Shown in pieces: positions 12,001 to 25,684 of a stretch of DNA of 64,000 bases. Both the position numbers and the translations under genes were made by a program. This DNA comes from Balanoglossus misakiensis (lineage: Eukaryota > Hemichordata), in contig CM082581.2 in the NCBI GenBank assembly GCA_040954595.2, forward strand, positions 8,742,001 to 8,806,000, given 5' to 3'. Under the pieces are notes generated by a model. It had not been told where the DNA came from, ran no database searches, and was given only the letters and a program-made list of their open reading frames with translations. Each line of letters starts with the position of its first letter. Positions within the stretch are counted from its first letter, which is position 1.

Positions 12001-15000
12001 CCATATGGACAGGATGGATATCGACATTCAGGCAGTGCGAGTAACTGAACGACTTTTGCCGTTTGTATTTTACTAGCGAACATCGTATGCCCCCATATCA
12101 TAGGCCCTTTTTTATTAAACCCACTGAAACACTCGCAAAACCTTACTACCCATGCTTAGTCACGTATACTGCCCGACAATGTATGAGAAGCGCTTCCCAC
12201 TGCGCATGTCAAAATGTTCCATCTGTCGTGCTATGCTGATATAGAGCGAAATTAAACCCCCTGGAAACTGATATGTCTTCGCCAAAATTGGAAGAAAGCT
12301 GAAATTTAAAACCTAACACGCCTGCAGAGTGCTTTAAGCTAGGTCCTTTAGAGTTTAATATACACCAACCGTTCCTTTCATACCAGTTGATTTCCATATG
12401 GTTCGCGAACGACTGGATACCATATCCTGCTTTTCCCGCGAATAGCTTATTCACGTGTCAGACTACAAACATTGACAGATGAATGTTTCGTAATCCTGAA
12501 ACTACGTAATCGTGTGACGAACACAAATTCTCATATAAACGTTTATCTTCCCGAATGAAGTTTAGAACTCCGACGCCGGGATAAATTATTTAGACTCGCG
12601 TAGCTGATGTGAAGTAAATAAATCTATATAATCTCCACCGCGACCTTTTTGTAACGTAGTGCCGCGCAGGTATCCGCTCATAAGACATGGTAATTCACTA
12701 GCTGTTACTTTTATTACAATACTCGCTAACGCCTGTGACTGTAACTATTGGTTATTTTTTCGAGGGTTCTTGTGTTCTGTGTATCAACTACACATTTCTT
12801 TGTCTGCTTTCCACAGCATACAAAACTACCCAATTGTTAATAGAATGAGTGTAAGTATGAGAAACATTCAATGCGTGGTCTACAGTGTAAATTCAACATT
12901 TTAACACGTGCAAAATGAGAAGCCATCACATCTAGTGTAATCAAAACGTATAGAAACCAACCAGTGTACACTTGTGTGGGTTTATACCGTGTACAAAACG
13001 AACTCACAAGTAACTTCGATGTATTATCCATGTCCCCTGAAGACATGCGCAATGTATTCAGCGCAGTGAAGTGGCAGAATAAGACGTGACTGAGTGGCTT
13101 AGTTCGTTGACATCTTTACAAGGTGATTTCGTTCCGTATATTCTGAAATCCTTGCAAAATAATAGGGCATGTACAAGATTAATCACGATCAAATGCGTGT
13201 AACCAATAAACGCATTCTACAGTACAGTTATCATGGTTATTCTGCGTGGTACTTCAATCCTGTCAATTAAAGAGTCAGCAAGTTGCTGGTACATGTCAAA
13301 ATAGGTCCAAACAACCCCCTAAATTTGAAAGCAAGTTCTTTTCCCTTACTGATGATCCACAACGACCAAAGACATCTAGTACTTTAAATCCCTCCCCGAA
13401 CAACATTTTCTGTTCTACTTTCATCACTTTATAGGGAGTGTGCAGGTCGGTATTGTAGTTGATCACGATTTTGAAAGAACCGTGTATCCGTCGGGGGAAA
13501 ATGACAACGACGTTTCATTTCCAATGAGTTCTTCAGTCGACAATAGCGCGGTGTACCCCCGATCTTTGGCCCTGCCTGTAGCGAAACTAATCGATTCTCT
13601 TTTTGGGTAATTTCAGGAGTTGATTGGACGCGAAATTAAATGTAAGCAAATCGGCAAACACGAACTACCAAGGGCAGAGGCGCGAATTGCATTGCTTTCT
13701 GTTTTCAGCCGATGGCAGGATCGAGTTTAAATTGTATTTCTGGATCCACTCTGATTCACAGCATGCGGTGTGAAACTTTGGAGCCCAGCAGTATACTTTA
13801 GTGTGACTAAACTTCTAATATGAATCTTGTTGCGTTAGTCTTCCTCAAGTAGAAGGTCGTACTTTTCAGTGTGATCATTTATTAACACGGCCTGACAAGC
13901 TTGAAGACCTTTACTGCACCTTTTAAATGAAAAATGACGCAATTCAAGCCGACTATTAAAGTAATACTAGTCTTTAAGCACACTAAAGCACAGTGCGCGT
14001 TCCCATGGTCGTTATACGTTCTTAAAGGGGTAGTTCTCTGCACATAGATTCATGGACCTTTAAAAGTATGCGCGGATTGTGGAAAAAAATTGAAAAGCCA
14101 AGCTAGTTGAAGTTAAGGCACAGGCAAGTGGCAAAAACGCAACAAGGCATCGCTCTATCAGCGTAATCAAATTTCAACAACTCACGCAGCAGCCCGAAAG
14201 GGAGAGAGATTTGAAATATAAGACTATCTTCCGATGACTGTGTCGCCGGGGAATCGATACGTGAAGCTCTGCCGCTTCAGTCTGTAATTGGGTGCTCACA
14301 CTCGGTTGCCTGTCGTCATTTCAACAACACCGCCGCAGATGCATTGTGTGGAGAGGGCTTTTCAAAAAACGCTCGAACGAGCGTGAAGGCTTTCGAAAAC
14401 GAATACTAATTTGCCACTCGATTTGAGAAGCACGGGCCGCCGTCTTCCTCAAGGTCGCCTTCATTTCAAGAGACTTAGCTTTCCTCCTTTTCAGAATGTC
14501 TAGAAATACCCAGTTGATTACAATCGAGTAATATGTAGAAGGGAAAATTACCGGATCGAACGAATCTGGAAGTCTATTAATTTAGATCCCATCCGACTTT
14601 ACCGGCCCTCAACTTGATTAATAGAAAAATCATTGCCGTTTAATGTTTTATTTTTCTAATTGACCCTTCAACTTCTAAATTAGTCGCAAACGTAGATCTG
14701 TGGACGGTTCTTGAATATTTGATTTGGACAAATTTCGCTAGACGCTGAAAGATAACCACAGAGGCCAAATGTCAAAGCCGGTATACCTTGCAATATGATT
14801 ACTTTCATCGGCGGCATTATTGCACGTCTCTGCCACAGGCTGGTGCCGGACTCCCCGGTAGCTATCATCCGTGTTCGTCGTCCATGTCTTCGATGATTAC
14901 TATGTGTCTGCTAAGCTTATATACAATCCATGTAGAATAAGAAAACTCACGTCTTCTTCTAAATTGGGAGGCTTATTATCACTTGTAAAGTAAAATGGTC

Positions 15001-16850
15001 CAAAGATAAAGGAAGATGCCCACTCGGCAAATAAATATATGAAACCAATTTGACTCATATCTTCAATAATGAAAAAGAAATTAACATTTCTAACTTGTCA
15101 TCCGTCATAACGTAAACGCAGGTTGAAATGTAAATTGACACACTGCCATAAAATGAACAAATATAACTGGGGCTATTTAAGTTACCGATATGCAACACAA
15201 TAAAATTGACGATACTCTAGGCTAAAATAGAAACTAGCATTTACTAAGAGAGACAGTGAATGAATCAGAATGACGTCCATACGAGGAGGCTACAGCAATA
15301 TTAGACATGCAAAGACAAGTCTGCAAACTGCCATGCCAAACACGAAAAGGCGCCCAAGGCAAATATCCCGTGTTCTTTGCCCCCGCTCGATGTAAAATGA
15401 AATGATTATCTCTCTCAGCGTATAACTGGGCAGAATTATGTGATCGTGGCTTCATCCCGGAATATTGGTGGAGTTTCGAAGTCTTTCCACCGACCTACGC
15501 GAGTGTTGCTAATACCAAACAGTTGTAACAGCTGCTTTTTAATTGATAGACAGAGTAGCATGCATATATGCAGCTTTGTGAAAAAGCCGCCGAGTCAATA
15601 CTATATTCATACGTGAGTAAAAGTTAATCTCGTATAAAAATGAGTACGTACGCCAACTCTAAATGTAAATTTCGGTAATCGAATATTTCTTTCTCGGAAA
15701 CACCTTCCAACATCGCCCATTACACATACATGATACACATTTACCACTTTCCGAGAATTATGTTTGAACCAAAAGACTTTGTTGACTGGAGCAAACATAG
15801 ATTTGCTTGCATTCTGGGCGTGAAATTCATACAAATTTGTAGGTCAGGATCACCTGAAATTTGGAAACAAATTCTTACCCGTTACTGACCCATATGACTT
15901 ACCGCTCCGTGCGTCTTAGTGAACCACTCAGTTTAGGAGAAAAAACGATTAATAATAAAAGTAAAACATTTTTCTTCGAAAGTGGCCCTTCTTTTAATTG
16001 GCGATTACATACCGTTTGCACATTTCACATGCGTCATTGTTGCAGCCATAAGACAGACTGGCATGTCGCATAGTTTTAATGAAGATACAATCAACTTGGA
16101 AAAAAGCTCTTACCCCGGAAAAATTAACCAGCTGCTATAAAAATCCCTTACGGTGTCGTCAGCGAACTTCGACAACGGCGCGATATTGAGTGAATCGAGA
16201 TCGTGGCCGGCAGCTGCATTATTCTAATTCAGACGAGTTCAGTCCACACACACACAGTAAATCCAATAAGAGGGAAAACCATTAGCGGAGAGGTTTTTTT
16301 TTACGCAGACTAAAAGAATTTTCATCAGCACAAACAGCAAAGCTATAAAATAACGTATATCCATGTCGCCAGATAATCAGCCCGAACTGTCAAAGGATAC
16401 ACGGGCCTGTTCAACACGTCAGCTTTGACATTGATAAGCGCGACGACAGGTTTTTTTCTATACGCAACTAAGTCTTTACGGGTAGATCGTTAAGGAAATT
16501 AGAAAGTGGCATATGGCTGAATAGGGTACAACGCGACGGTGCTTATCACACAAATAAGAGAATTAGCCTTTAGGTCCGAAGGTGTTCTATTAATTACCGA
16601 TCGTTACAAATTTTCACCACGTCCAAATTACGGAACACGATTGCACTGTTTCAGCGCCAGACTCATTAGCGCCTGTGCCACTAATTATAATGAAGACAAG
16701 AACCGGAATATTAAGTCATTAAGCTCAAAAACGCTGAGAAAAGGTACACTTAGAATGACCAAACCTACGTGAAGTGCATTATTATGAAGAGCTGGAATAT
16801 TCCGTGTCGCATGCGCATTCATAACTTTTCATCAGTTTGGCATGGTTGTG
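9041..16850. other. Non-coding stretch, no gene recognised
   Basis: No frame matches a known protein. The longest frame (9621-10103, +) begins with TTG and contains no internal methionine, which argues against a free-standing gene. TACATGTA first appears at 10747. A TCACGTGA palindrome lies at 11076-11083. No RNA gene or tandem repeat of note was seen. Confidence 0.55.
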
Positions 16851-16856
16851 TGCAGC

Positions 16857-16897
16857 TACATGTACATGTGCAAGTAGAATGTGTACATGTACATGTA
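16857..16897. repeat. TACATG palindromic repeat cluster
   Basis: TACATGTA occurs at 16857-16864, 16884-16891 and 16890-16897, the last two overlapping to give a TACATG dimer. Each unit is its own reverse complement, so the cluster can form small cruciforms. Similar dimers occur at 20916-20929, and single copies are scattered through the window. Confidence 0.7.
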
Positions 16898-19800
16898 ACG
16901 CATTACCATTTTGGGCGACCAAAATAATGACGCTCAAACAACAGATCCATGCATGCTGCGTGCCCTTTATAACTGTTTCACCAAGTGCAGCCGCCCGCCA
17001 TCTTTAATATCCTCACATTCTTGCATTTCTTTCTAACCTATACAGGCTTTCGCTGTACATGTATGGTCTATGCAGCAACATAGTTCCCTTGGGCGCCTTG
17101 TCGGTGAGTACACAAACTTTGAAGTTGAAAAACAACCGATGCACTTATTATATATATACACACGATACAGACGGGGATCAAAGCCAGGGCATCCTTGGAA
17201 CATTATTCACTACCACAATTCAGCCGAGACCTGCCATTTTTCGACGGCCCTGATCGCCGATATCAAAAGATAAGGCGATCATCGCCCGGACGATTCCCAT
17301 AGCGCATGCTCAATTAAGAGCATAAGATTGAATATTCGATAGAGCCACATGTTAATAACCTTCTTTCGGCGCATCAGTTTTCCTCTGTGAATATGACCTC
17401 AGGTGCAGACTGTTAGGTCAGAAACATCAGGAATGTTTAACCTTGCCATTTGCCCCTCGCCTCGCGTAAAGACACACCAAAAAGCGTCCCTGAAAGGAAA
17501 AAGAGTGCATTCTTTCTCCGTGCAGAAAAACATCTCTTGGCGGGCCCATATTCGTTGCCGTTGGCACATCTATAGATATAAATAATATATACATTTTACC
17601 TTTGCACGGAATTGTGTACGTGTATTGGGAAGCAAAGGGTCAGCTGTACTGTGCGTAACATACGCCGCTTTAAAAGGTCTCTACTCATCATCTACATCGG
17701 TTGCATTGAGCAATGAATGAAGCCACAGAATAAAAATAACGCTATAATTATTGGTTGTAAAGGAACGTGGTTTATACGTACAAAGCCAGTTTGGAACTTG
17801 CTTATTGATGTAAAGTGCACTTAATGAGGTCCTTCCAAGATAAAGTTCCACCAGGATTTCACCTATAGAACTTTAGCTGACGAACCACGCAGAATAGACG
17901 TTCCGCCAGTGTCTATAACAGATGATGATTCACCGCATTCGTTTAAACAACTGTAAAGAGTTACGGTCAGAAGACACTTAGTGTTCTCAATTAACGCGAC
18001 TCATAAAATTAGCAGAGAGACATATGGCTTGATAGGTTAATGTCATTATTTATAGCATCAATTTCAACGTCAATGGTTTTCCCAGCGAGGGAGAAGCACG
18101 CAAAGTCTGGCCATCTGCTTCAAGTCACATATAGGAAGAGTAAAACGGATAATGACAATTAGCTCACTTTTGAAAATTGAATAACAACCAGGCTTACCCG
18201 ACTTTGATAATTTTTCTTTACATTGTCATGCCTTGATAGCGTCATCACTGTGGAGATGGGAATAAACCTTTATATGACGGAAAATAAGAGTTCGAGATAA
18301 AATCGCGACGTTTATCGCCGTTGAATGCCGTTCATTATCGGGATTGATGACTAATCAACAAAAGTGTTCTAATAAAGACGCGTTCAATCAAACGAAATAA
18401 TTCGACGAGACAAACATCATTCTAGTTCTAGTCGATCTCTCAATTCCTTAATTCAATCACTTGATCCCAGAACGTAGTTGCAGAAAGTGGTGCATTATGT
18501 TATTGGTTATGCGCGGCCTCGTCTCTGCACGTAATTAGTTTATAAATACTACATTGTGCTTCAGATTAAAGATTAAAATTTGGCGATGAGGTCAAGAGGT
18601 CACGGATCGAGGGACTACAAATGTATGCTTCCGGTCTAGATCCGGGTACTCTCCACAATCTAGTCCGCCACCCGAAACCAAATATACAAATGAAGCCAGG
18701 AATGAAGCATAGAGAGGATCATATCACCCGAAATCAAGACAACCCCATAGCACAAGATAAGCTATCAGCGACTTTATAGACCACCTACGCTAATTATTTA
18801 TTCATAAATTTCCGTTGGAGTTACGCTATAAAGTTAGAGGGTACAGCAAGCTTAAATGTTTCATGAGACGCTTTGCTCAGGCGGGGCAGTATGTATCCAT
18901 GCGCGTTCCCCGGGTATTGGGAAAAGATGGCGTTTTTGTTTTGCCACGACTCGACATACCCCAATCTCTCCACTAGCAAACAATGGAGAAAAAACTATTG
19001 TGTTCTCAAGTTGTGGCAAGCGCTTGCTTGTACACCTGCCGGGAACCAGCTATGATTTTATGGGGGAATCAATCAAATAGTTATAAGAACCAGTACCTTG
19101 TCATCATGCGCAAACTGGATGCCAAATTTTTCAAAACCGATGAATATATCTCCTCCACAAAGAATGTTGAAACTTAACCTGTGGTATTCCATCTTAATTA
19201 TTTTTTCTGTTCATCAATCAAATACTGAATGCAATACTGCAGCTGTTATTGGCAGCCTTGTCTGCAGACACAACGACATACTTACCATGTTATGCATCTA
19301 TAGGCATTCGCGCACTAAATGATCTCCAAATTCACTGTGTAGTGTTTATGACATCTTTCATGTACATGTATGTAGGACAAAGACGTAAAACGCGCGATTT
19401 AACTTTATCTCCGAATGCTCATCCAGTCCGAGGTGTGTCTCCCGCTGCGTTAAGTCTTCAAATTGCCATGTGGTGGCGCACTTTTTTCGCGTGGCCATCC
19501 AAGTGAAAGTCTTTGGTCGGCTCTTCATACATCTAAATTTGCATAGCCTATCATCATGCACCTAATTGAGAATTCCTAATTCTTGGATAAATGTAACGGA
19601 TAAATGTAACCTTTACGACAATGACCATATTTCTGTTGTTGCCCAAGGTAAACCTTCGTAGATTTGATATGAAAACGCATTGGTTAATTTATACCTTACA
19701 TGGTGCGATACTGGAAGTGTATTGCACACATATCTGTGTTTCCACACACCACAGGCATTTTATGGAGCTTGTTAAGATATCGAGTTCATTCGCTTTCTAG

Positions 19801-20360
19801 TAATGCAATTTAATTATAGTACTACGGTCGGAAATGAAAGAAAAGAAGACGTGTTCAAGATGCCAAACGTTCGCCTTCAGATGGAGGGCTTTTTGACGAA
19901 TACCGCGAATTGTTATTCGTAACCATTGGCAACGCATCCAACCCATCGCATTGTATTCAAAGCAGGCCCACTGACAATTTCCTGAAATGCCTTCTTTGAG
20001 AGCGCGCACACCCTTAACGAGTGTAGCATGTTCGTCGAAGTACATACGTGTCTGTGGATAAGGTCTTCTTCTTTGAGAAAGCGAATTACCGACGAAAGTG
20101 GCGCCTCTATACTAACGTTTAGGGATCAATATTCCGAGAGGGATAAAGTCATTTGCAAAGATCACGATTTTGCAATTACTGCAATACGCGCAAAGTATTT
20201 GTTCACAAATGAATGCTTCATGCCGTGCTACCTCTAATGGGCAGCGATGTCAAACCAATTTACGATACAACGCCTAAATATCTTGTCATGTATTGACGGA
20301 AACAATCTCGGAAAATAGACCGCATTCCATGAATGCAGAACGCATATAATTCAAGAAAGA
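16898..20360. other. Non-coding stretch, no gene recognised
   Basis: Only short frames (85 codons or less) are present, several overlapping between 18856 and 19506 in different phases without any family motif. TACATGTA sites lie at 17056 and 19363, and an octamer ATTTGCAT at 19537. No RNA gene was recognised. Confidence 0.55.
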
Positions 20361-20439
20361 AATTGCACCAGTCTTGGTACGTCAAGATTTATATTTACAA
20401 ATTGCACCAATCTTGGTACGTCGAGATTTGGACTTACAA
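20361..20439 (+). repeat. Two-copy tandem repeat, 39 bp period
   Basis: The unit beginning AATTGCACCA at 20361 recurs from 20400. Both copies contain TCTTGGTACGTC, then AGATTT and TTACAA, with a handful of substitutions. It lies in non-coding sequence and has no visible relation to a gene. Confidence 0.85.
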
Positions 20440-23400
20440 AAGTTTACAGTAATTACCTTCGAACGGCATCAATTTTGCTATTAGGCCAAACGTAGCATGC
20501 TTTTTGGAAAACACATCTTGTACACTTACACATGTTTGCGATTACCTGGCAACTTTATGATCAAACCCACTTACTTAAGCTTTTTAGTACGCAATTTGCT
20601 TGTTGACGTCTTACACAAGAAAATATTCAGCTGGTGGTTACATGACGTCAGATCGTCTCCCTCCTGTAGTTGTAGATGTCCATCGGTTGCACCGTGTCTA
20701 ATTTTGAAAGGGGTTACGCGGAGCGAATACTGTGCATGTGCAAGTACTTTATTTTTCCAGATCCATGCTCCAAATCGAGGTCATTTTACGGGGTCATTCA
20801 CAGACGACATATGAGGTATTTACAATGTCTCCGTGTGGTTTATGTGCAAATGAAATGTTTTGTGAAACACCCGTTTATTTTTAAAAGAATATCCCAAAAC
20901 GGAAGTAAAATTGAGTACATGTACATGTATCTGGGGCTGAATACTATTATATATGATGATGAACCTGTTGTATCCTAATTCACCTTTGGGTCCACTTGTA
21001 ACCTTTTGGTAAATGTCACCTTGGGGTATGACAAATATAAGTCGCGCGTTGACATTCATGTGTCAGCTGTATCAGGTGTGAGGATCTATAGGTGTGTGTA
21101 CATTGTATGTCTTTTATGACCGACGAGTCTTCAACCTCATTATGCCCACCGCATATAAAGAACTCCTAGGCGAACAGATTAAGACCGAGCCACTTGCAAT
21201 GAAAAGGAGACTTATAAGGGTGCCTCTCGGTCAGGCGTCAATGACCCCAAAACGTTAAACAGACATGCATTTGACATTGGCATTAAAAGTCCGTTTGCCT
21301 CGACCTCTTGAGTATTTAGGTTGAGACGTTTACCCGCAGCAACGAACTGAGAAATTGCCCCAGCCGAATTGCGCGCGCTCGATGGTTTGACTACCTAGAG
21401 TTGAATGCGGAACGAGACGCCATTTGCTGACGATGATGCTGCTGATGCATGATGGATCACATCCGTTCGAAGTCTACGAAAATTATTGACGTGATTTCCG
21501 GTCACGTGATCTGGCAGGAAAGGCTATTGTCGATGTATTCGGCGGTGTACCCGTTAATTGCAAGTTTATTAAGTAACAGCATAAAGGTCGTGCTGTGGTG
21601 GGGTCTTCGAAATTCGAAGTAAACATTTCCTGTTAACAGAGATGGTAAACGTCCTTGTGTCTCGTACCTGTCGGCAGTCGTGCGCTCGGGGCAACGATAT
21701 TTCCATACTCTTGGGCACTGTATAGGGCAAACTATGTCAAATTGTGATACATATTTCATTCATTATAGATGAAGACCATTTGAAATTGTGAAATATCATG
21801 CAGCATTTCTCTAAAATTGTCCAAGCCTTGAGCTGTAAATATAGTCGATTCGCAACGCCTACAATGTATAAGCCTACGTCATATCCGGCGACATTTTTGT
21901 GTGTTGATTGAGGACAGAAACAAGCAAAGTGACGGTCGTAAACACATCGGCGAGAACCAAAATAATCCCTCCTGTAATATTCTGAAGACATTTCCAGTGT
22001 TAGTTGCTTTGCTTGTTATTTAAATTGGCGCAATGAATAATTCATAACGGTACATTTAGATTCTGAGTCTGAGTCTTCGGGTCCCTCAATAATAAATAGA
22101 ATGGATTAAAGTCTCTGCATAATGTTTGCATCTTACTAACCGAGATAAAATCCCACCCAGTCTTATATGAGTTATATTTCGAATTCCCGTCATTAGGCGT
22201 TACTGCCTTTGAAAACATTATTAATTCAATAACTGGCGATGTATTTGGATCCATCTTATTCAAGCGTTGACGTGTATATTATTGAAATGTACCGTCATAT
22301 CATATCCACCGATCACGTGACAAAGGACGCAGAGAAAACTATATAGGCGAAGTGTATACTGGTGGATTGTTTTGGCCCACAAATAGTTTGAGACTCTGGC
22401 ACGGGTACTTTGCATGCAAATACAGTTCTCGCGTGATTTAATGAACATTCGTAACCGTTAACTTGAGACCACAGCCCATACTCGCCGCTGGCAGCGATTA
22501 TGACTGCGCTTGGCATAAGTTACTTAAAAGATCCAAGTTGTATATGTTGGCCAGAGTGTTTGTTAACTTGCTTGTGGCCACACTTCGGTTACGTATCGGC
22601 CTGTTACATGAGTGTCCTTTGATTTCAAATCACCGTATCGAAAAAAATACTAATTTGGGCTTTAAAGTGAACATGCGGGGGAGATATTTATTGGGTTACA
22701 GCATCCGTGTAACGTGAGCGCGGGTATCCGGGAAAGAACGAGGATCATTTGCAATCTCCATTAGCGGCTCTTACCCGACCATCTGGCTGATTCCGTAATC
22801 TGTGCATTGATACAAAAACAAGAACAGTAATCTTTGAAATACAATTCGTTGGCAACACCCAGTTGAAGCCATTTGATTCAAACACAAACACTTTGGAATG
22901 TAATCTTTCTCGGAAATTACCCAGACTGTCTCCAACGTCTTCGAACACATCCTCTTTGGATGTATTTTGTTTCGTTTCATTATGAAAGCTTGTGCGGTCC
23001 ACCTTGCTATTGTGCAAACCTAAATCACAGAAAACCTTGGCTGCATGTGTTTGTATGTGGCTGCATGTCAGTGTCTTTCGAACACAGACACGTTGATGTC
23101 TCAGGTTGCTATACAATGATCACCTCTATGTTGTGAGCTGTACCGTTGGAATTTGATCACCCTTCTGATATAAGATCCGACCAAGTTCATTTTGCAGCTG
23201 CCTCATCTTTATGCTCTAGGACTGTGGGCATATTGAAACCGAGTGGGCAGAGAGGTTCTGTAGGCCGTGACAATTAGATTATATGCAGATTACATTAAGC
23301 AAGCATGCACGATTGAAAACAAAATTTCGGCGTGATGGGCCGTGGATGTTAATATCCACCGCATTTTCGCACTTTCCAACTTTTTCTTAGAAGTTGGAGA

Positions 23401-23768
23401 CTGGGTTCGAGGTCAGACGCGATGAATTTCGATGGCCTCGCATACATACCTATAGATGCTACAAAAATTGTGAACGCGACCCAATGACGGTGTGTGTACG
23501 ATGCAAGCACCCAAACATTTATCAAAAGAAATGAAAGCTTATATTTCAAGTGAAAAGTGTAAGAAAATCATGAAAATAATACGGCGACGATCTATTTTTA
23601 ACCACATCGTGATTTTGCGCTGTCTGCATGCGGTGCGAAGTCGCCTTCGAGTGAAATTGTGCGTATGTTTTCAAGACGAGTACCAAGATTGTATCATTTT
23701 CAGGTTTCAAGTTGTCATTCATGCGGCATTAGCGGCAGCTTGAATGAGAGTGTCGGTTTACTTTCAGA
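20440..23768. other. Non-coding stretch, no gene recognised
   Basis: Several frames of 80-123 codons occur on both strands and overlap one another (for example 22745-23116 minus against 22873-23136 plus), which is typical of chance frames. A CRE palindrome TGACGTCA is at 20643-20650, TCACGTGA at 21502-21509 and 22313-22320, and an octamer ATGCAAAT at 22414-22421. No recognisable protein or RNA. Confidence 0.55.
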
Positions 23769-23894
23769 GCGAAAGTTTGTCGTCGTCGTCATGGCGACTC
23801 TTGAGATGAAATGTTCTCCCGACAAGACGCGCGAAAGTTTGTCATCATCGTCATGGCAACTCTCGGGATGAAATGTTTTCCTGACAAGACGCGC
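23769..23894 (+). repeat. Two-copy tandem repeat, 62 bp period
   Basis: The block starting GAAAGTTTGTCGTC at 23771 repeats from 23833. The second copy has ATCATC where the first has GTCGTC, and a few further transitions. Both end in GACAAGACGCGC. The divergence is mostly C/T and G/A, consistent with CpG decay after an older duplication. The short frames crossing it inherit an internal peptide repeat and are not convincing genes. Confidence 0.85.
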
Positions 23895-25550
23895 CTCACC
23901 TATGACCTGTTGAAACGCTCTTTTTTCTTCGATGTACATTTTCCTCGGCGTCGAGATTTTTTCTGGATAATTTTATTATGATTACGTGTACATATTTCGG
24001 TTTGATGTACCTGGATCAAAATGCAATTGTTGTGTTATATATTCGAGTAGAGCGTTTTGGTCCTCAAAGAAACAAGCGTACCAATGTATTAGAAACCAAA
24101 CAAAAATGTACTGAGAAATGGCCACATACATAACATGTATCAAAATGGATGTTAGGTGGCCATATTGGGTCGCATCGCAAAACAACCTGACAACCTCTTT
24201 ACATTACTTGCCAAAGATCCCGCTAGCCAAATCTAATTTTCTAAACTTGCCTACATGATCAGTTTCATCGCCGTTATTGGAATCTTATGATACAATTTAT
24301 GTACACGACACGTGCAGTCAATTCATTTTGTCACCGGGACAAGCGAGTGCAAAACATATCGCTAACCTTCTTCTATTTTTGTAATCTTTGCCCGTTGGCT
24401 ATTTTTAATAGGGTATCAGACTGGAAACGTTTTCCCTGAAATCTCGCAACCCCCTCGGGCCAGATGGTTAAATCCTCCCTGTCGCCAAAATGCAACGTTT
24501 AGAGCAGACACTTCGCCCACTGCAACCGAGGTCTTTCCAGGTGACTGCAGATAGCTTATTCCGGCGTGAACGTGACTTCGCCGCTGAAGTAATTACGCTA
24601 AAAAACAACGTGACACGAGTATCGAACGAACAGACATCCGATAATATAATCTAATATATGTAACATTGGGGGCCAGTATGTATCGCCCTCCCAGCGCCAG
24701 CTATATCATACATTAACAAAGTAAATGCAAAGATTTACGAAACACCTGGGAAAGTAACCAGTAATCGATCAGTAAATATCGATCAAATGTCTTGCTCACA
24801 AAATAGCCACAAAATTTAATGGCGGGCATGGAAAGCTAATTTTCTTTATTTTACCAAACAGAACGCTCATAAGTGACTCGATCACACTATAAACGCTCCA
24901 ACCGAGATGACGCATTGCAGTATACATGTACCTATGTCATTAAGAATGCCTTTGCTCTGATGCATATTAGAGCAACTGGTGCAAAAAGCGACATGATTAA
25001 GTTTCCGATTATTCACCAAGACGTTTAATAGATCCGAAGTTCAATTTCCTTGGCGTATTAGCCAGCAACACGTTTGTTTTGAATTGCTTTTGTGACAAAC
25101 TGCAGCGACCCTCGCAACACGCTAAAACCCCCAGGTATCGCAACCTCGTGTCCATACGGCGATTTATCAAACTCGGAGCTGCCACGTGTGTAGCAAAGTG
25201 GAAAATTGTCAACCGAGTCTGTTGACAGATATATTCACCAGTGACGCTAAGAAAAAATCTGCTGACATTTATTTTGACCAGGAGGCACACGCATGGATGG
25301 AACATCCAATATCGCCGCGGTCGCTTTCTGATCCCACTTGATTACATACCAAATTTAATTAACCCGAAACGGTCACCCCAAATTCACGCACCACTGGTGT
25401 CCCGCGCGTACTTTGGCATTTCTCCCACGAGGCCAGGCCGAAATCGACTCGAGGGAAGGTTTTCAGCAAACAAAAAATAATTTCTAATTTCCCATGCTTT
25501 TTTTTACATGACTGCCTCCGAGTGGCTCTTCAGAAAAATTGTCAAATTAA

Positions 25551-25566
25551 TATATATATATATATA
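25551..25566. repeat. (TA)8 microsatellite
   Basis: Uninterrupted TA dinucleotides in AT-rich non-coding sequence. Confidence 0.85.
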
Positions 25567-25670
25567 GGTCATTGTACTTATCACTAGATGTACATCCGTT
25601 TGTCATCACGCTTGAAGAGGGACGTATGTGCAAGCCAAAATTGTATTCCTTGGGTGCATCCGGAGACATG

Positions 25671-25684
25671 GTTGCCAGCGTAAC
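25671..25684 (+). promoter_or_regulatory. Near-consensus RFX X-box
   Basis: The sequence GTTGCCAGCGTAAC fits the X-box pattern GTNRCC-N2-RGYAAC with one mismatch, a C where a purine is expected at the start of the second half. RFX factors are known regulators of ciliary genes and usually bind within about 1 kb of a start site. No ciliary exon was recognised nearby. Confidence 0.2.

Noticed and set aside
23399-23415. GGGTTCGAGG sequence resembling a Pol III B box
   Set aside because: The conserved C after the loop is missing and there is no A box upstream.
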